Positions 1-8,299 of a DNA stretch of 39,768 nt are shown in pieces. This stretch comes from Bacteroidales bacterium (GTDB lineage Bacteria; Bacteroidota; Bacteroidia; Bacteroidales; UBA7332), in the NCBI GenBank assembly GCA_028687995.1, contig JAQTZA010000021.1:1-39768 (forward strand). Direction: 5' to 3'. The position numbers and the translations under genes are program-made. Each line of letters begins with the position of its first letter. Position 1 is the stretch's first letter. The notes beneath the pieces are model-generated. The model was not told the DNA's origin and made no database searches. It worked only from the letters and a program-made list of their open reading frames with translations.

Positions 1-678
1 AATAAATTATTTTCCATCATTGGTCACGATTTGCGCAATCCTTTTTCTGCGATATTGGGATTAACTGATCTCTTGAAAACCAATATACATATTTACTCAT
101 CAGATGAGATTGAGAAAATAACATTATTATTGAGTGAAACAGCCAACAACTCATATCATTTACTAGAGATGTTACTTAATTGGGCCAAATCTCAGTCAAA
201 CCAAATACAGGTTCATGACGAGTTATTCTCGCTAAATGAGTTAATCAAAAACTCTATCGATTTCTCGATGGCGCAGCAATTGAAGAAAAACATCACAATA
301 TCCTACGACAACAAAGCGTATCTCATTATCAAAACCGACCAGAATATGCTTAACACTATTCTTCGAAACCTAATTTCGAATGCGATCAAATACAGTCATC
401 AGGGAGGTACAATTTTAATCCAGCATCAAATAGTTAACCAATTCGTGGAAATATCAGTCAAAGACTTTGGAATTGGAATGAACGAACAAATTAAGAATAG
501 GCTATTTATCGATATTGTCAACAAATCGAGATACGGCACCAACCACGAAAGCGGCACGGGTATTGGATTGGCTATCTGCAAAGAGTTTGTTGAAAAATTG
601 GGAGGTAATATAGGTGTTGTAAGCGAAGAAGGAAAAGGCTCAACATTCTATTTTTCTATACCAAATCGAATAAGCTAA
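1..678 (+). CDS. Sensor histidine kinase, C-terminal half (5' end outside window)
   Basis: The reading frame is open from base 1, so the N-terminal sensor region lies upstream and only 225 residues are visible. The dimerisation/phosphoacceptor (HisKA) domain starts at once: the H-box reads SIIGHDLRNPF, with the phosphoacceptor His at visible residue 9. The catalytic HATPase_c domain follows, with an N-box (LRNLISNAIKYS), a G1 box (VKDFGIGM) and a G2 box (GTGIGLAICKEF), and ends in a typical GSTFYFSIP strand. All residues needed for autophosphorylation appear present. No receiver domain follows the ATPase domain, so this is not a hybrid kinase at its C-terminus. The partner regulator and the signal cannot be told from this window. 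A hairpin terminator follows at 710-755. Confidence 0.93.
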   Translation, partial: NKLFSIIGHDLRNPFSAILGLTDLLKTNIHIYSSDEIEKITLLLSETANNSYHLLEMLLNWAKSQSNQIQVHDELFSLNELIKNSIDFSMAQQLKKNITISYDNKAYLIIKTDQNMLNTILRNLISNAIKYSHQGGTILIQHQIVNQFVEISVKDFGIGMNEQIKNRLFIDIVNKSRYGTNHESGTGIGLAICKEFVEKLGGNIGVVSEEGKGSTFYFSIPNRIS

Positions 679-709
679 ACATTTGAAACGAAATGACACG
701 AATAAATAA

Positions 710-755
710 GGGGGAGATTGTTATGATATTGCAATTTCCCCTCTTCATTTTATTT
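710..755 (+). terminator. Rho-independent terminator after the histidine kinase
   Basis: GGGGAGATTG at 711-720 pairs with CAATTTCCCC at 732-741 (10 pairs, one G-U) around an 11-base loop. A T-rich stretch follows. Confidence 0.7.
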
Positions 756-766
756 TTGAAAACCCT

Positions 767-911
767 TTAATCCAAATACAAATAGTCGTAATGAATCAAT
801 GTCTTGGCTCCTTGCTGTCGTGGGATTGTAAACCGCGTTAAATATAAACGGTAAAAGCTTTGACTGAACCATCAGCATAATTGCACAGGTGCGTGTAGAT
901 TTAACGAAGCG
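767..911 (-). pseudogene. Decayed remnant of a second proB 3' end
   Basis: Read on the minus strand, 767-817 encodes QQGAKTLIHYDYLYLD plus a stop. This is almost identical to the last 16 residues of the intact ProB at 1653-2735 (QQGAKALIHYDYLYLD). By eye, 41 of 48 bases match, and all but one affected codon is synonymous. Further upstream on the minus strand, fragments such as RFVKS (about 894-911) and ADGSVK resemble RFVAS and SDGFAK of intact ProB. They are not in one frame and the spacing is shortened, so internal deletions have occurred. The remnant is separated from intact proB by the MntA/HepT pair. The final 16 residues are a secure match; the upstream part is weaker. Confidence 0.75.
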
Positions 912-984
912 TAATTTGAGAGAAAAATCGCAATCTCTTTTTTAGATTAAAATTGATTTACACTTCTCTTTAGTCCAAAAATAG

Positions 985-992
985 TATATTTG
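985..992 (+). promoter_or_regulatory. -7 promoter box of the mntA/hepT pair
   Basis: TATATTTG fits the Bacteroidota -7 consensus TAnnTTTG and ends only 4 bases before the ATG at 997. Transcription from it would start at or very near the start codon, implying a leaderless message. No convincing -33 TTTG is seen at the usual spacing. Confidence 0.55.
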
Positions 993-996
993 CAGC

Positions 997-1308
997 ATGA
1001 AGTTAATTGAAGAAAATAGAGAAAAACTGGTCGAACTGTGCGTAAACCACTGCGTTAAGGAACTTTACATATTCGGTTCAATCCTCACAAACAAATTCAG
1101 TGATGCGAGTGATGTTGATTTCTTAATTGAGTTTACTCAAATTGACTTACTTGATTATTTTGACAATTACATGGATTTGAAAGAGAAATTGGAAGAGTTG
1201 CTTCATAGACCTATAGACCTTGTTGAATCTCAAACTTTAAGAAATCCAATCTTCAAGGCATCGGTAAATAGCCAAAAAGTGCTTGTATATGGCAGAAAAA
1301 GTGCTTAA
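997..1308 (+). CDS. mntA: MntA-type minimal nucleotidyltransferase antitoxin
   Basis: This 103-residue protein is a minimal nucleotidyltransferase (MNT) domain. It has the motif GS-X10-DXD: Gly27-Ser28, ten residues, then Asp39-Val-Asp41. Known MntA antitoxins with this motif transfer AMP from ATP to a tyrosine of the partner HepT toxin and so silence it. The whole motif is intact, which predicts an active enzyme rather than a decayed relic. The hepT frame begins inside its 3' end, a 20-base overlap typical of translationally coupled toxin-antitoxin genes. It sits between the proB remnant and intact proB, consistent with a mobile accessory module. Assignment to the MNT family is secure; the antitoxin role is inferred from family and pairing. 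Confidence 0.88.
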   Translation: MKLIEENREKLVELCVNHCVKELYIFGSILTNKFSDASDVDFLIEFTQIDLLDYFDNYMDLKEKLEELLHRPIDLVESQTLRNPIFKASVNSQKVLVYGRKSA

Positions 1309-1624
1309 ATATCTATACGATATAAAGTTCGCAATAGACGAAATAGACTCGTTTTTCGAAAACCGCCCAAAACGATTTGAAGATTATGCTGTAGATATAC
1401 TTCTAAAGCGTGGTATAGAGCGAAATCTTGAGATTATCGGTGAGGCAATGAATCGAATTCTGAGGGAGAATCCGGAAATTAACATTGCGAATGCCAAACG
1501 AATCGTAGGTCTCAGAAATCAAATCATACATGGCTATGATTCTGTTTCAGATGAGAATATATGGGGAGTTGTCATTAGACATCTGCCACAACTAAAAGAA
1601 GAGATTAACAACTTAATTGGCTAA
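1289..1624 (+). CDS. hepT: HepT-type HEPN ribonuclease toxin (DUF86)
   Basis: This is a 111-residue all-helical HEPN protein of the DUF86/HepT family. The RNase motif RX4HXY is intact: Arg76, His81 and Tyr83 in RNQIIHGY. Arg and His form the catalytic site in HEPN RNases, and the Tyr is the residue AMPylated by MntA in characterised pairs. I place the start at the ATG at 1289; an in-frame TTG two codons earlier is less likely. The start lies within the last 20 bases of mntA, so translation is probably coupled. Its 3' end faces proB at only 28 bases, with no obvious terminator between. Cellular targets (tRNA or mRNA) cannot be read from the sequence. Confidence 0.88.
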   Translation: MAEKVLKYLYDIKFAIDEIDSFFENRPKRFEDYAVDILLKRGIERNLEIIGEAMNRILRENPEINIANAKRIVGLRNQIIHGYDSVSDENIWGVVIRHLPQLKEEINNLIG

Positions 1625-1652
1625 TTTCTTCCAATTTCATCTACAAAGTTTC

Positions 1653-2735
1653 TCAATCTAAATATAGATAGTCGTAATGTATCAAAGCCTTGGCGCCTTG
1701 CTGGCCAAGCATTTGACGAGCTTTATCGCTATCGTACGATATGCGACCCACGCCAATTTGAGCACCTTCTGGATTGAAAATCTTCACAATATCATCCTTC
1801 TCAAAGTCGCCATCGATGCGCACGACTCCTACAGGTAAAAGGCTCACCGCTTTGGGTTGAGACATCGCTTCAAACGCACCTTGATTGATATGTATCTCTC
1901 CTTTAGCAAACCCATCAGAATGAGCTATCCACTTCTTCACACCCGAAATTGTCTTGTTAGAAGCAACAAATCGTGTGCAAATGGTAGAGGCATCTTTCAT
2001 CAATGCAGGCAGAATATTCTCTTTTTTACCGTTGGCAATGATCACAGTGATACCTTCATCGGCCACTTTACGAGCGATATTACACTTGGTAAGCATACCG
2101 CCACGACCAAACGAAGATTTATTGGTCTGAATATAATCTGATAAATTAACCTTCGAACTTTTCACTTCCCGAATCACTTGTGATGTAGGATCTGATGGAT
2201 CGCCATTGTAGATTCCATCTATATTGCTGAGAATCATCAATGCCTCTGCTCCCATCATCGTCGCCACCAATCCCGACAATTCATCGTTATCGGTAAACAT
2301 CAGTTCTGTAACAGAAATGGTATCGTTTTCATTCACAATCGGAATAACACGATGCGCTAACATCACGTTCATACAACTCTTCTGATTGAGATAATGCATG
2401 CGCGTAGAGAGACTCTCTTTCGTAGTCAAAACCTGTCCGCATGTAATTCCGTGATCTCGAAACAATTTGTAGTAACGATTGATTAAAATAGCCTGTCCTA
2501 CCGCCGAAAATAGTTGACGACCAGATACTGCATCGAGTTTTTTATCACTCTTCATTTCGCTACGTCCTGCTGCCACTGCTCCCGATGATATAAGAATCAC
2601 CTCCACTCCTTTGGAATGCAACTCCGCCACTTGATCGACCAATGCCGACATGCGCGTCACATCCAATGTGCCATCTTTACGAGTGAGCACATTACTACCA
2701 ATTTTTACTGCAATTCTTTTATATTGATATTTCAT
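1653..2735 (-). CDS. proB: Glutamate 5-kinase (gamma-glutamyl kinase)
   Basis: This 360-residue enzyme phosphorylates glutamate to gamma-glutamyl phosphate, the first step of proline synthesis. The N-terminal amino-acid kinase domain begins RIAVKIGSNVL, with Lys11 of the phosphate-binding loop. It contains ISSGAVAAG and the substrate-loop segment VNENDTISVTE. A C-terminal PUA domain spans about 275-360, as in most bacterial ProB. The frame is open 30 codons further upstream, but that stretch reads through a palindromic intergenic repeat (PPWGIRGF type) and is spurious, so the ATG at 2735 is used. It is the last gene of a tatA-tatC-acyl ligase-proB run. The usual partner proA is not in this window. 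A degraded copy of its 3' end lies at 767-911. Confidence 0.95.
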   Translation of the reverse strand: MKYQYKRIAVKIGSNVLTRKDGTLDVTRMSALVDQVAELHSKGVEVILISSGAVAAGRSEMKSDKKLDAVSGRQLFSAVGQAILINRYYKLFRDHGITCGQVLTTKESLSTRMHYLNQKSCMNVMLAHRVIPIVNENDTISVTELMFTDNDELSGLVATMMGAEALMILSNIDGIYNGDPSDPTSQVIREVKSSKVNLSDYIQTNKSSFGRGGMLTKCNIARKVADEGITVIIANGKKENILPALMKDASTICTRFVASNKTISGVKKWIAHSDGFAKGEIHINQGAFEAMSQPKAVSLLPVGVVRIDGDFEKDDIVKIFNPEGAQIGVGRISYDSDKARQMLGQQGAKALIHYDYLYLD

Positions 2736-2736
2736 C

Positions 2737-2814
2737 TTTAAAAACCCCCTAATCCCCCAAGGGGGACTTTTTATAACTGCATCCTTAGCCCCTACTTGGG
2801 AGGGGTTGGGGAGG
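2737..2814. repeat. G/C-tract palindromic intergenic repeat upstream of proB
   Basis: The 79-base gap between the acyl ligase stop and the proB start contains runs such as ATCCCCCAAGGGGGAC and CCCCTACTTGGGAGGGG, which can fold back on themselves. Similar short G/C-rich palindromes are common between Bacteroidota genes. It would lie in the proB leader if the operon is co-transcribed. Confidence 0.6.
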
Positions 2815-4707
2815 TCAAAAAACACTCTTCAAATTATCACCATTCAGCACATTTTTCCCTTCGGCTGTGTAGAGAGATGCAATGCGATCGGCATACACCT
2901 CTTCGACCTTTCCACGCACAATCTTCATCGTGCTGTTCACCATTCGGTTTTGCTCGGTAAATGGTTCTGGTAACACAGCAAAGGTAGAAGGAAGCCAACG
3001 CTCGGGAAACATCCCACCAAAGGCTCCTCTCCCTTTGAATTTATCCACTTCACTCTGAATTAGTCGTACTGCCTCTTTTCGTCCTTCATCGCTTTTGAAA
3101 TCGTTCTGAATATTCTTTTTCAGATATTCTTGATTGACAACCAACAATGCAACCGTATAAGGATCTTGATTATTGTGTAACACAATTTGATCTATTGCCG
3201 GTGAGAGCGAAATCATCGCCTCTTCAATTCCCTCTGGACTATATTTTTCGCCATCGCTGCCAATCAGCAAACTTTTGAATCGTCCTAGCACGTAAAGTAG
3301 ATCGTCTTTCCCCACGTAACCTAAATCACCAGTATAAAGCCATCCATCGCGCACTGTTTCAGCAGTTGAAGTAGGATTCTTCCAATAACCAGCCATTACA
3401 TTTTCGCCACGAAAGACAAGCTCTCCTTTTTCGCCTTTTGGCAAATCATTACCTTCTGAATCGACCACTCGAACATCAAGCGGTTTCACCAAAATGCCCG
3501 AAGAGCCAAATCGATGTTTGTACGGAGTGTTTGAAGAGATAACCGGAGTAGCTTCCGACAATCCATACCCTTGAAACATTGGCAAACCGATTGCATGGTA
3601 AAATTGTTGTAATTCGGTATCCAATAAGGCTCCACCACCGATGAAAAATTGAAGATTTCCTCCAAAATTTTGTCGAACTTTAGAAAATAGGATCTTATCG
3701 AACAGCTCAACCACTGGTTTCAAAAGAATCCGAAGACCCGTTCCATAAGTCAAGCCATCACCATGGTATTTTATGGCGACATTTAATGCAAAACTGAATA
3801 GATTTTCAGTGAATGCACCTTTAGCACGAATACCATTTTCAATATTTTTCTTAAAATTTTTCGCCAAAGCAGGAACACTCAACAACAAATGTGGTTTGAT
3901 TTCCTTGATGTTTTGCGGAATATTTTTGAGCGTTTCCAAAGGAGTCTTACCCGTTTGGATAAAGCCAACTCCTGCCCCACTCTTCATGAAAATATAAAAT
4001 CCAACCACATGCGCAAAACAATGATCGAGCGGCAGAATAATCAAAGTACGCCAATGTTGAGGCACCGTAACCAATGTCAACGCCTGCTCTACATTTGCCG
4101 TATAATTGCGATGTGTCAAGATAACACCCTTCGGCTCAGCTGTAGTGCCAGATGTATAGGTTATTGTCGCATAATCGTCATTCTGAATGGATTGAGATGT
4201 TTTCAAAAACTCCTCGAGTGAATGCTTTTTGAGATACTCTTTTCCCAATGAATACACTTCAGAAAGAGCGATCTCTTTGTCTTGGTATTCTGACAAATGG
4301 TCGAACACAACAATTCGTTTCACATGAAAAATTTTATCCTTAATGGCTCTAATTTTAGGCAATTGACCACCCGATACAAGAATATATTTACTCTCAGAAT
4401 GTTCGATTCGGAATAAAAGATCATTGGTTTCCTCTAGCTTTACAGAGAGAGGAACATTCACTGCACCAGCATAAAACATAGCCAATTCACCAACAATCCA
4501 GGCATTACGGCCTTCAGAGAGTAGTGCCAGATTATCACCCTTGGTCACCCCTAATGCCATTAAACCGGCACCAAAACGATAAACCAATTCTCGCGTTTGT
4601 GCAAATGTCGTCTCTACGTACTGTTTGTCTGTTTTTTCAAACAGGAACGAGTTCTGCGGAAACTGATTTACCGCATGCTCAAATAGATCAACAAGTGTAT
4701 TTTTCAT
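2815..4707 (-). CDS. Long-chain fatty acid-CoA ligase (AMP-forming)
   Basis: This 630-residue ANL-superfamily enzyme activates a fatty acid with ATP to an acyl-adenylate and then forms acyl-CoA. The P-loop YTSGTTAEPKG lies near residues 184-194. GYGLSEATPVIS (A5-type motif) and the hinge region YTGDLGYVGKDDLLYVLGR follow. The C-terminal region is longer than in short-chain ligases, as in long-chain acyl-CoA synthetases. The ATG at 4707 is preferred over an in-frame TTG at 4728 that nearly touches the tatC stop. It is 21 bases downstream of tatC and probably in the same transcript. A second AMP-forming ligase is at 29851-31518. Substrate chain length is inferred from the family, not seen directly. 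Confidence 0.9.
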   Translation of the reverse strand: MKNTLVDLFEHAVNQFPQNSFLFEKTDKQYVETTFAQTRELVYRFGAGLMALGVTKGDNLALLSEGRNAWIVGELAMFYAGAVNVPLSVKLEETNDLLFRIEHSESKYILVSGGQLPKIRAIKDKIFHVKRIVVFDHLSEYQDKEIALSEVYSLGKEYLKKHSLEEFLKTSQSIQNDDYATITYTSGTTAEPKGVILTHRNYTANVEQALTLVTVPQHWRTLIILPLDHCFAHVVGFYIFMKSGAGVGFIQTGKTPLETLKNIPQNIKEIKPHLLLSVPALAKNFKKNIENGIRAKGAFTENLFSFALNVAIKYHGDGLTYGTGLRILLKPVVELFDKILFSKVRQNFGGNLQFFIGGGALLDTELQQFYHAIGLPMFQGYGLSEATPVISSNTPYKHRFGSSGILVKPLDVRVVDSEGNDLPKGEKGELVFRGENVMAGYWKNPTSTAETVRDGWLYTGDLGYVGKDDLLYVLGRFKSLLIGSDGEKYSPEGIEEAMISLSPAIDQIVLHNNQDPYTVALLVVNQEYLKKNIQNDFKSDEGRKEAVRLIQSEVDKFKGRGAFGGMFPERWLPSTFAVLPEPFTEQNRMVNSTMKIVRGKVEEVYADRIASLYTAEGKNVLNGDNLKSVF

Positions 4708-4728
4708 ACTTCTGCTTAATTTTGACAA

Positions 4729-5541
4729 TTAATCTTCAACCTCCTTTGGTTTCTTTTTCACCACCATTGCGCTTATTTCCCAAAGCATATAGATGGGTAA
4801 GAAAACTACCATCAAAGTAAATGGGTCGCCTGATGGAGTAATAACTGCTGCTAGTACCAACAAAACAACAACGGCATGTTTTCGGAATTTGTTGAAGAAT
4901 CCACGATGAAGAATCCCTATTTTAGATAGAAGCCATGACAATAATGGCAGTTCAAATACCAAACCCATAATAAAACAGAGCATCAGAAAGCTGTCCATGT
5001 AGGAGTCGAGAGAAACGCTATTTTCAATCAACGTACTCAGTTCGTAACCTGCCAAAAAACGCAGAGAAAGCGGGAAAACCATCACATAACCAACGGCTAC
5101 ACCCAAAAAGAAAAGCAGATTTCCATAGAAAAACGCAGGTCCCGCATTTTTCTTTTCATTATCGTAAAGTGCAGGCTTCACAAAAAGCCAGATTTGGTAA
5201 ATCAAAAAAGGGAAGCTCACCACCAACGCCAACCACATAGAGGTGGACATGTGGATAAAAAACTGAGAAGAGAGATTTATATTGATGATTTTGACGTGAA
5301 ATTCGCCAATGCAAAAATCTGGAAAAATCAATGGATATTTTGCAGCCATTCGATTCATCCATTCATAAACAAAAAAATCGTTTCGAGTAGGTGCCAAAAT
5401 GACATAATCGAACAATTCTCTCATATACGCAAAAAAGACGCCAGAAACCACCACCATAAACGCCGCTATACGAAAAAGAACTTTTCGTAGGTCATCAATG
5501 TGATCCCAAAATGTCATTTCGCTGATTTCCTCAACTGTCAT
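4729..5541 (-). CDS. tatC: Sec-independent protein translocase TatC
   Basis: This 270-residue inner-membrane protein recognises twin-arginine signal peptides and recruits TatA. The N-terminal motif [16 protein letters not shown] is the conserved cytoplasmic TatC start. Six hydrophobic segments follow, including a conserved loop with [11 protein letters not shown] and a C-terminal stretch [13 protein letters not shown] typical of the family. A lysine-rich tail ends the protein. Its ATG overlaps the tatA stop by 4 bases (ATGA), indicating coupled translation. With tatA it forms a minimal two-component Tat system; no tatB is present, as usual in this phylum. Confidence 0.96.
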   Translation of the reverse strand: MTVEEISEMTFWDHIDDLRKVLFRIAAFMVVVSGVFFAYMRELFDYVILAPTRNDFFVYEWMNRMAAKYPLIFPDFCIGEFHVKIININLSSQFFIHMSTSMWLALVVSFPFLIYQIWLFVKPALYDNEKKNAGPAFFYGNLLFFLGVAVGYVMVFPLSLRFLAGYELSTLIENSVSLDSYMDSFLMLCFIMGLVFELPLLSWLLSKIGILHRGFFNKFRKHAVVVLLVLAAVITPSGDPFTLMVVFLPIYMLWEISAMVVKKKPKEVED

Positions 5542-5747
5542 TTTTTGTCGCTATCTTTTTTATCGTCGTTCAGTCCACTTTTAATTTCAGTTTCTGCTTC
5601 GTTCAAACCCTCTTTGAAACTCTTCACACCTTTGCCAATACCTTTCATCAATTCTGGAATTTTTTTTCCTCCAAAAAGCAGAATAACAATAACAACAATA
5701 ATAATGGCTTCACCAGTTCCTAAATTCAAAAACAGTAAATGGTTCAT
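5538..5747 (-). CDS. tatA: Twin-arginine translocase subunit TatA
   Basis: This 69-residue protein has one N-terminal membrane helix ([13 protein letters not shown]), then the hinge [20 protein letters not shown], an amphipathic helix, and a charged, lysine/aspartate-rich tail. This is the standard TatA/TatE layout, and the FG pair of the hinge is intact. Many copies assemble around TatC to form the transport pore for folded proteins. It is the first gene of the run leading to tatC, the acyl ligase and proB, and has its own -7 box at 5837-5844. Confidence 0.95.
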   Translation of the reverse strand: MNHLLFLNLGTGEAIIIVVIVILLFGGKKIPELMKGIGKGVKSFKEGLNEAETEIKSGLNDDKKDSDKK

Positions 5748-5836
5748 GAGTATAATTTTATTAATTTAAATAAATGTATTAGAATTGTACCTACCTAACG
5801 AAACTACAAACTTTTATCCACGCTCAAATAGGCACG

Positions 5837-5844
5837 CAAATATA
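5837..5844 (-). promoter_or_regulatory. -7 box of the tatA operon
   Basis: On the minus strand this reads TATATTTG, a perfect TAnnTTTG match, about 90 bases upstream of the tatA start. It lies about 40 bases from the oppositely oriented fabD -7 box, so the two promoters share a small divergent control region. Confidence 0.6.
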
Positions 5845-5886
5845 CTTCAATCTAGGCAAAAATGATAATCATCGGAAGTTTTTTAT

Positions 5887-5894
5887 TAATTTTG
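5887..5894 (+). promoter_or_regulatory. -7 box of fabD
   Basis: TAATTTTG matches TAnnTTTG and is followed by GC, as in strong Bacteroidota promoters. It lies 30 bases before the fabD ATG at 5925. No clear -33 TTTG is seen. Confidence 0.6.
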
Positions 5895-5924
5895 CAGCCA
5901 ATTTGCAAACCAAATAGAAACAAT

Positions 5925-6800
5925 ATGAACGCATTTGTATTTCCGGGACAAGGTGCCCAATTTGTAGGAATGGGTAAAGAGTTGTACGAAAACTCTGCTT
6001 TGGCCAAAGATCTTTTCGAAAAAGCAAACGAAATTCTAGGATTCAGAATCACTGATTTAATGTTTGACGGAACAGACGAAGACCTTCGTCAAACCAAAGT
6101 GACTCAACCTGCTATCTTTTTGCACTCAGTAATTTTAGCCAAAACGATGGGCGATAAATTTGCGCCCGAAATGACTGCCGGTCATTCTCTGGGTGAATTT
6201 TCAGCATTGGTAGCTGCAGGAGCTTTATCATTCGAAGATGGTGTAAAATTGGTTTATGCTCGTGCAATGGCGATGCAAAAAGCGTGTGAAGCAATGCCAT
6301 CAACTATGGCTGCTGTTTTAAATCTTGCAGACGAGAAAGTAGAAGAAATCTGTGCTGGAATCGACGACATTGTGGTTCCTGCTAACTATAACTGTCCTGG
6401 ACAAATTGTTATTTCTGGTACAGAAAGCGGAATTGACAAAGCGTGCGAACTAATGTTAGCCGCTGGAGCAAAACGCGCATTGAAACTAAAAGTAGGTGGT
6501 GCATTCCATTCACCTTGCATGGAACCAGCTCGTGCCGAATTAGCAGAAGCTATCAATGCAACCGAGTTTCACCAACCAGTTTGTCCCGTTTACCAAAACG
6601 TAAATGCCAAACCAGAAACAAATCCGGCAGCGATCAAAGAAAATCTAATTGCTCAACTCACAGCTCCCGTTCGTTGGACGCAGACCGTTCGCAATATGAT
6701 TGCCGATGGTGGAAACAACTTCACCGAAGTGGGACCTGGTTCAGTATTACAAGGATTGATTAAAAAGGTAGATAATACGGTTGTTACTCAAGGAGCGTAA
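5925..6800 (+). CDS. fabD: Malonyl-CoA:ACP transacylase
   Basis: This 291-residue enzyme moves malonyl from CoA to acyl carrier protein, supplying extender units for fatty acid synthesis. The N-terminus MNAFVFPGQGAQ carries the conserved GQGAQ loop. The nucleophile is Ser88 in AGHSLGEFSAL, and the catalytic His195 is in GGAFHSP. Length is normal for bacterial FabD. The open frame extends 21 codons upstream into the promoter, so the ATG at 5925 is the start. It stands alone with its own promoter and a strong terminator, unlike the fab clusters of many bacteria. Confidence 0.96.
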   Translation: MNAFVFPGQGAQFVGMGKELYENSALAKDLFEKANEILGFRITDLMFDGTDEDLRQTKVTQPAIFLHSVILAKTMGDKFAPEMTAGHSLGEFSALVAAGALSFEDGVKLVYARAMAMQKACEAMPSTMAAVLNLADEKVEEICAGIDDIVVPANYNCPGQIVISGTESGIDKACELMLAAGAKRALKLKVGGAFHSPCMEPARAELAEAINATEFHQPVCPVYQNVNAKPETNPAAIKENLIAQLTAPVRWTQTVRNMIADGGNNFTEVGPGSVLQGLIKKVDNTVVTQGA

Positions 6801-6816
6801 CACTCTCTCAAAATAT

Positions 6817-6853
6817 AAAATGGCGTTTAATGAAAGTTGAACGCCATTTTTGT
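6817..6853 (+). terminator. Terminator after fabD
   Basis: AAAATGGCGTT (6817-6827) pairs perfectly with AACGCCATTTT (6840-6850), ending in a T run. A hairpin with A/T arms on both sides could act in both directions. Confidence 0.85.
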
Positions 6854-6906
6854 TATATAAAACAAGTAACTTTACGAACACATTATTAACAAAACCAGAA
6901 AAAATT

Positions 6907-7200
6907 ATGTCTGTCATCATGGAATTTGCTATATTCCCCACCGACAAAGGGGTACACGTGAGCCAATACGTAAAGCAAGTCATTGAGATGATTGATAATT
7001 TACCCTACCAAAGTCAGCTGACTCCGATGGGAACAATCATAGAATGTGAAACGATGGAGCAATGCCTAACTATTATAGCTGATGCCAATGCCATTCTTGA
7101 ACCGAATGCTGCACGCGTATATTGCACCGCCAAATTCGACAACAAAGTAGGAAAAAGCAATCAAATGGACTATAAGATAAAAGCCATCAGAGGAAAATAA
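6907..7200 (+). CDS. Thiamine-binding MTH1187/YqgV family protein
   Basis: This is a 97-residue single-domain protein of the thiamine-binding / MTH1187 (formerly DUF77) family, a ferredoxin-like fold that forms multimers. The segment starting MEFAIFPTDKG and the block QLTPMGTIIECETMEQC are characteristic. Some family members bind thiamine or its pyrimidine moiety. The physiological role is not settled, and nothing nearby is a thiamine gene. The ATG at 6907 is chosen because the upstream extension starts with TTG inside the fabD terminator. It converges with the minus-strand gene at 7232 with only 31 bases between. Confidence 0.82.
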   Translation: MSVIMEFAIFPTDKGVHVSQYVKQVIEMIDNLPYQSQLTPMGTIIECETMEQCLTIIADANAILEPNAARVYCTAKFDNKVGKSNQMDYKIKAIRGK

Positions 7201-7231
7201 ATATCTACATAGCGTCTTCGCTCCTTTGCGT

Positions 7232-7936
7232 TTAAATCTCTACGCGCAGAAGCTGCTGTACCATAGCCAATACCATATTGATATCGGCACTTTGAGGTGC
7301 AATCTCAAGCGCCAGTTTGTAAGCATTTATTTCATTGACCGCCAGCGGCACAAAACGGTTGAATTCACATTCTATATCGGCTTTACTAATCTCTTTAAGC
7401 TCAGGATGTGTAGAGTATTCAGTGAATGCCTCCTCAACGGCTTGTGGAATAGTTTCGTGTGAAGCAATGAACTTTACCTGATTTGCGAAATTACTGATTA
7501 ACGCCCAACGTTCTACACCTAGTTCGTTGGCATCTTCTTCCTTCACTCTACCAGAGAGAGACATCATCATCAATTGATGAAGTCTGCGTTCCAACAGTTT
7601 TTTATCAGAATTCAATGCTAGAAAAACGCCATCGTATATCTCGTCTTCGTTGGTTTCCGTCTCCATCGCCTCCAGATAAAATATATAGGCAGCAATCTCT
7701 GGAGCATAATCTGCAGCTACAATTTCCAAATCGATTCTTCGAGATTCGTCTTCACTATCAAAGCCCATGGCTTTATAGATATCACTTTCCGACTTTGCTA
7801 GCAAAACTATATCATCTATTAAGACACTAATGGAATCTGGGTTATTTAGAAATCGCTCCTCTTCTTTTAGGAAGAGTTTCTTGGTTATCTGTTCACGAAC
7901 TTTTTGCTCAATTATTTCGGGAGTCTGTGTTTGCAT
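7232..7936 (-). CDS. Uncharacterised acidic helical protein
   Basis: I do not recognise this 234-residue protein. It has no signal peptide or membrane segment, so it is probably cytoplasmic. It is strongly acidic, with runs such as METETNEDEIYDG, and predicted mostly helical from its leucine/alanine/glutamate spacing. There are few cysteines and no metal or nucleotide-binding motif. It is transcribed alone on the minus strand. Codon use looks like its neighbours and the frame is clean, so it is very likely a real gene. Confidence 0.75.
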   Translation of the reverse strand: MQTQTPEIIEQKVREQITKKLFLKEEERFLNNPDSISVLIDDIVLLAKSESDIYKAMGFDSEDESRRIDLEIVAADYAPEIAAYIFYLEAMETETNEDEIYDGVFLALNSDKKLLERRLHQLMMMSLSGRVKEEDANELGVERWALISNFANQVKFIASHETIPQAVEEAFTEYSTHPELKEISKADIECEFNRFVPLAVNEINAYKLALEIAPQSADINMVLAMVQQLLRVEI

Positions 7937-8299
7937 ATCTATAATTACTAAATGTATTGTTTCATAACACTATCGAAGATGTTTTGGTTTGCAAAGTTTG
8001 GAAATAATCTGATAGCAGACAAGATAAACTTTGCAATTTACAATAATATATATTGCAAAAGTTGTCAAATATATTCAAAATAGGCTAATATCAAAAACCA
8101 TTTTCCAGCAGTTTTCTAATTTATTTTGACCCTGATTTTCAATTCGAAAAAAAACGGATTAACTTCCAGATGGTTTCGTATGGGAATGCAATAAATTTCA
8201 TTAATTTTGATCTTGATAGATAAAAATTAAATGCCATATAATTTGAAATTAACTGATGCGAATCATAAAATTGCGTTACACTAAAAATGAGATATTACA
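7937..8299. other. AT-rich intergenic region between divergent genes
   Basis: These 363 bases lie between two divergent genes. They hold the 5' control region of both. A TAATTTTG box at 8202-8209 is the only clear promoter-like match. No RNA gene, repeat or convincing small reading frame was seen. Confidence 0.6.
8202..8209 (+). promoter_or_regulatory. Candidate -7 box for the lipocalin gene
   Basis: TAATTTTG fits TAnnTTTG and lies 90 bases upstream of the lipocalin start. No good -33 element was found. Confidence 0.4.

Noticed and set aside
1857-2141. 94-codon plus-strand frame inside proB
   Set aside because: Shadow of the proB coding strand with no family resemblance and no promoter.
2736-2825. 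30-codon N-terminal extension of ProB
   Set aside because: It reads through a G/C palindromic intergenic repeat and overlaps the ligase stop; the conserved ProB start is the ATG at 2735.
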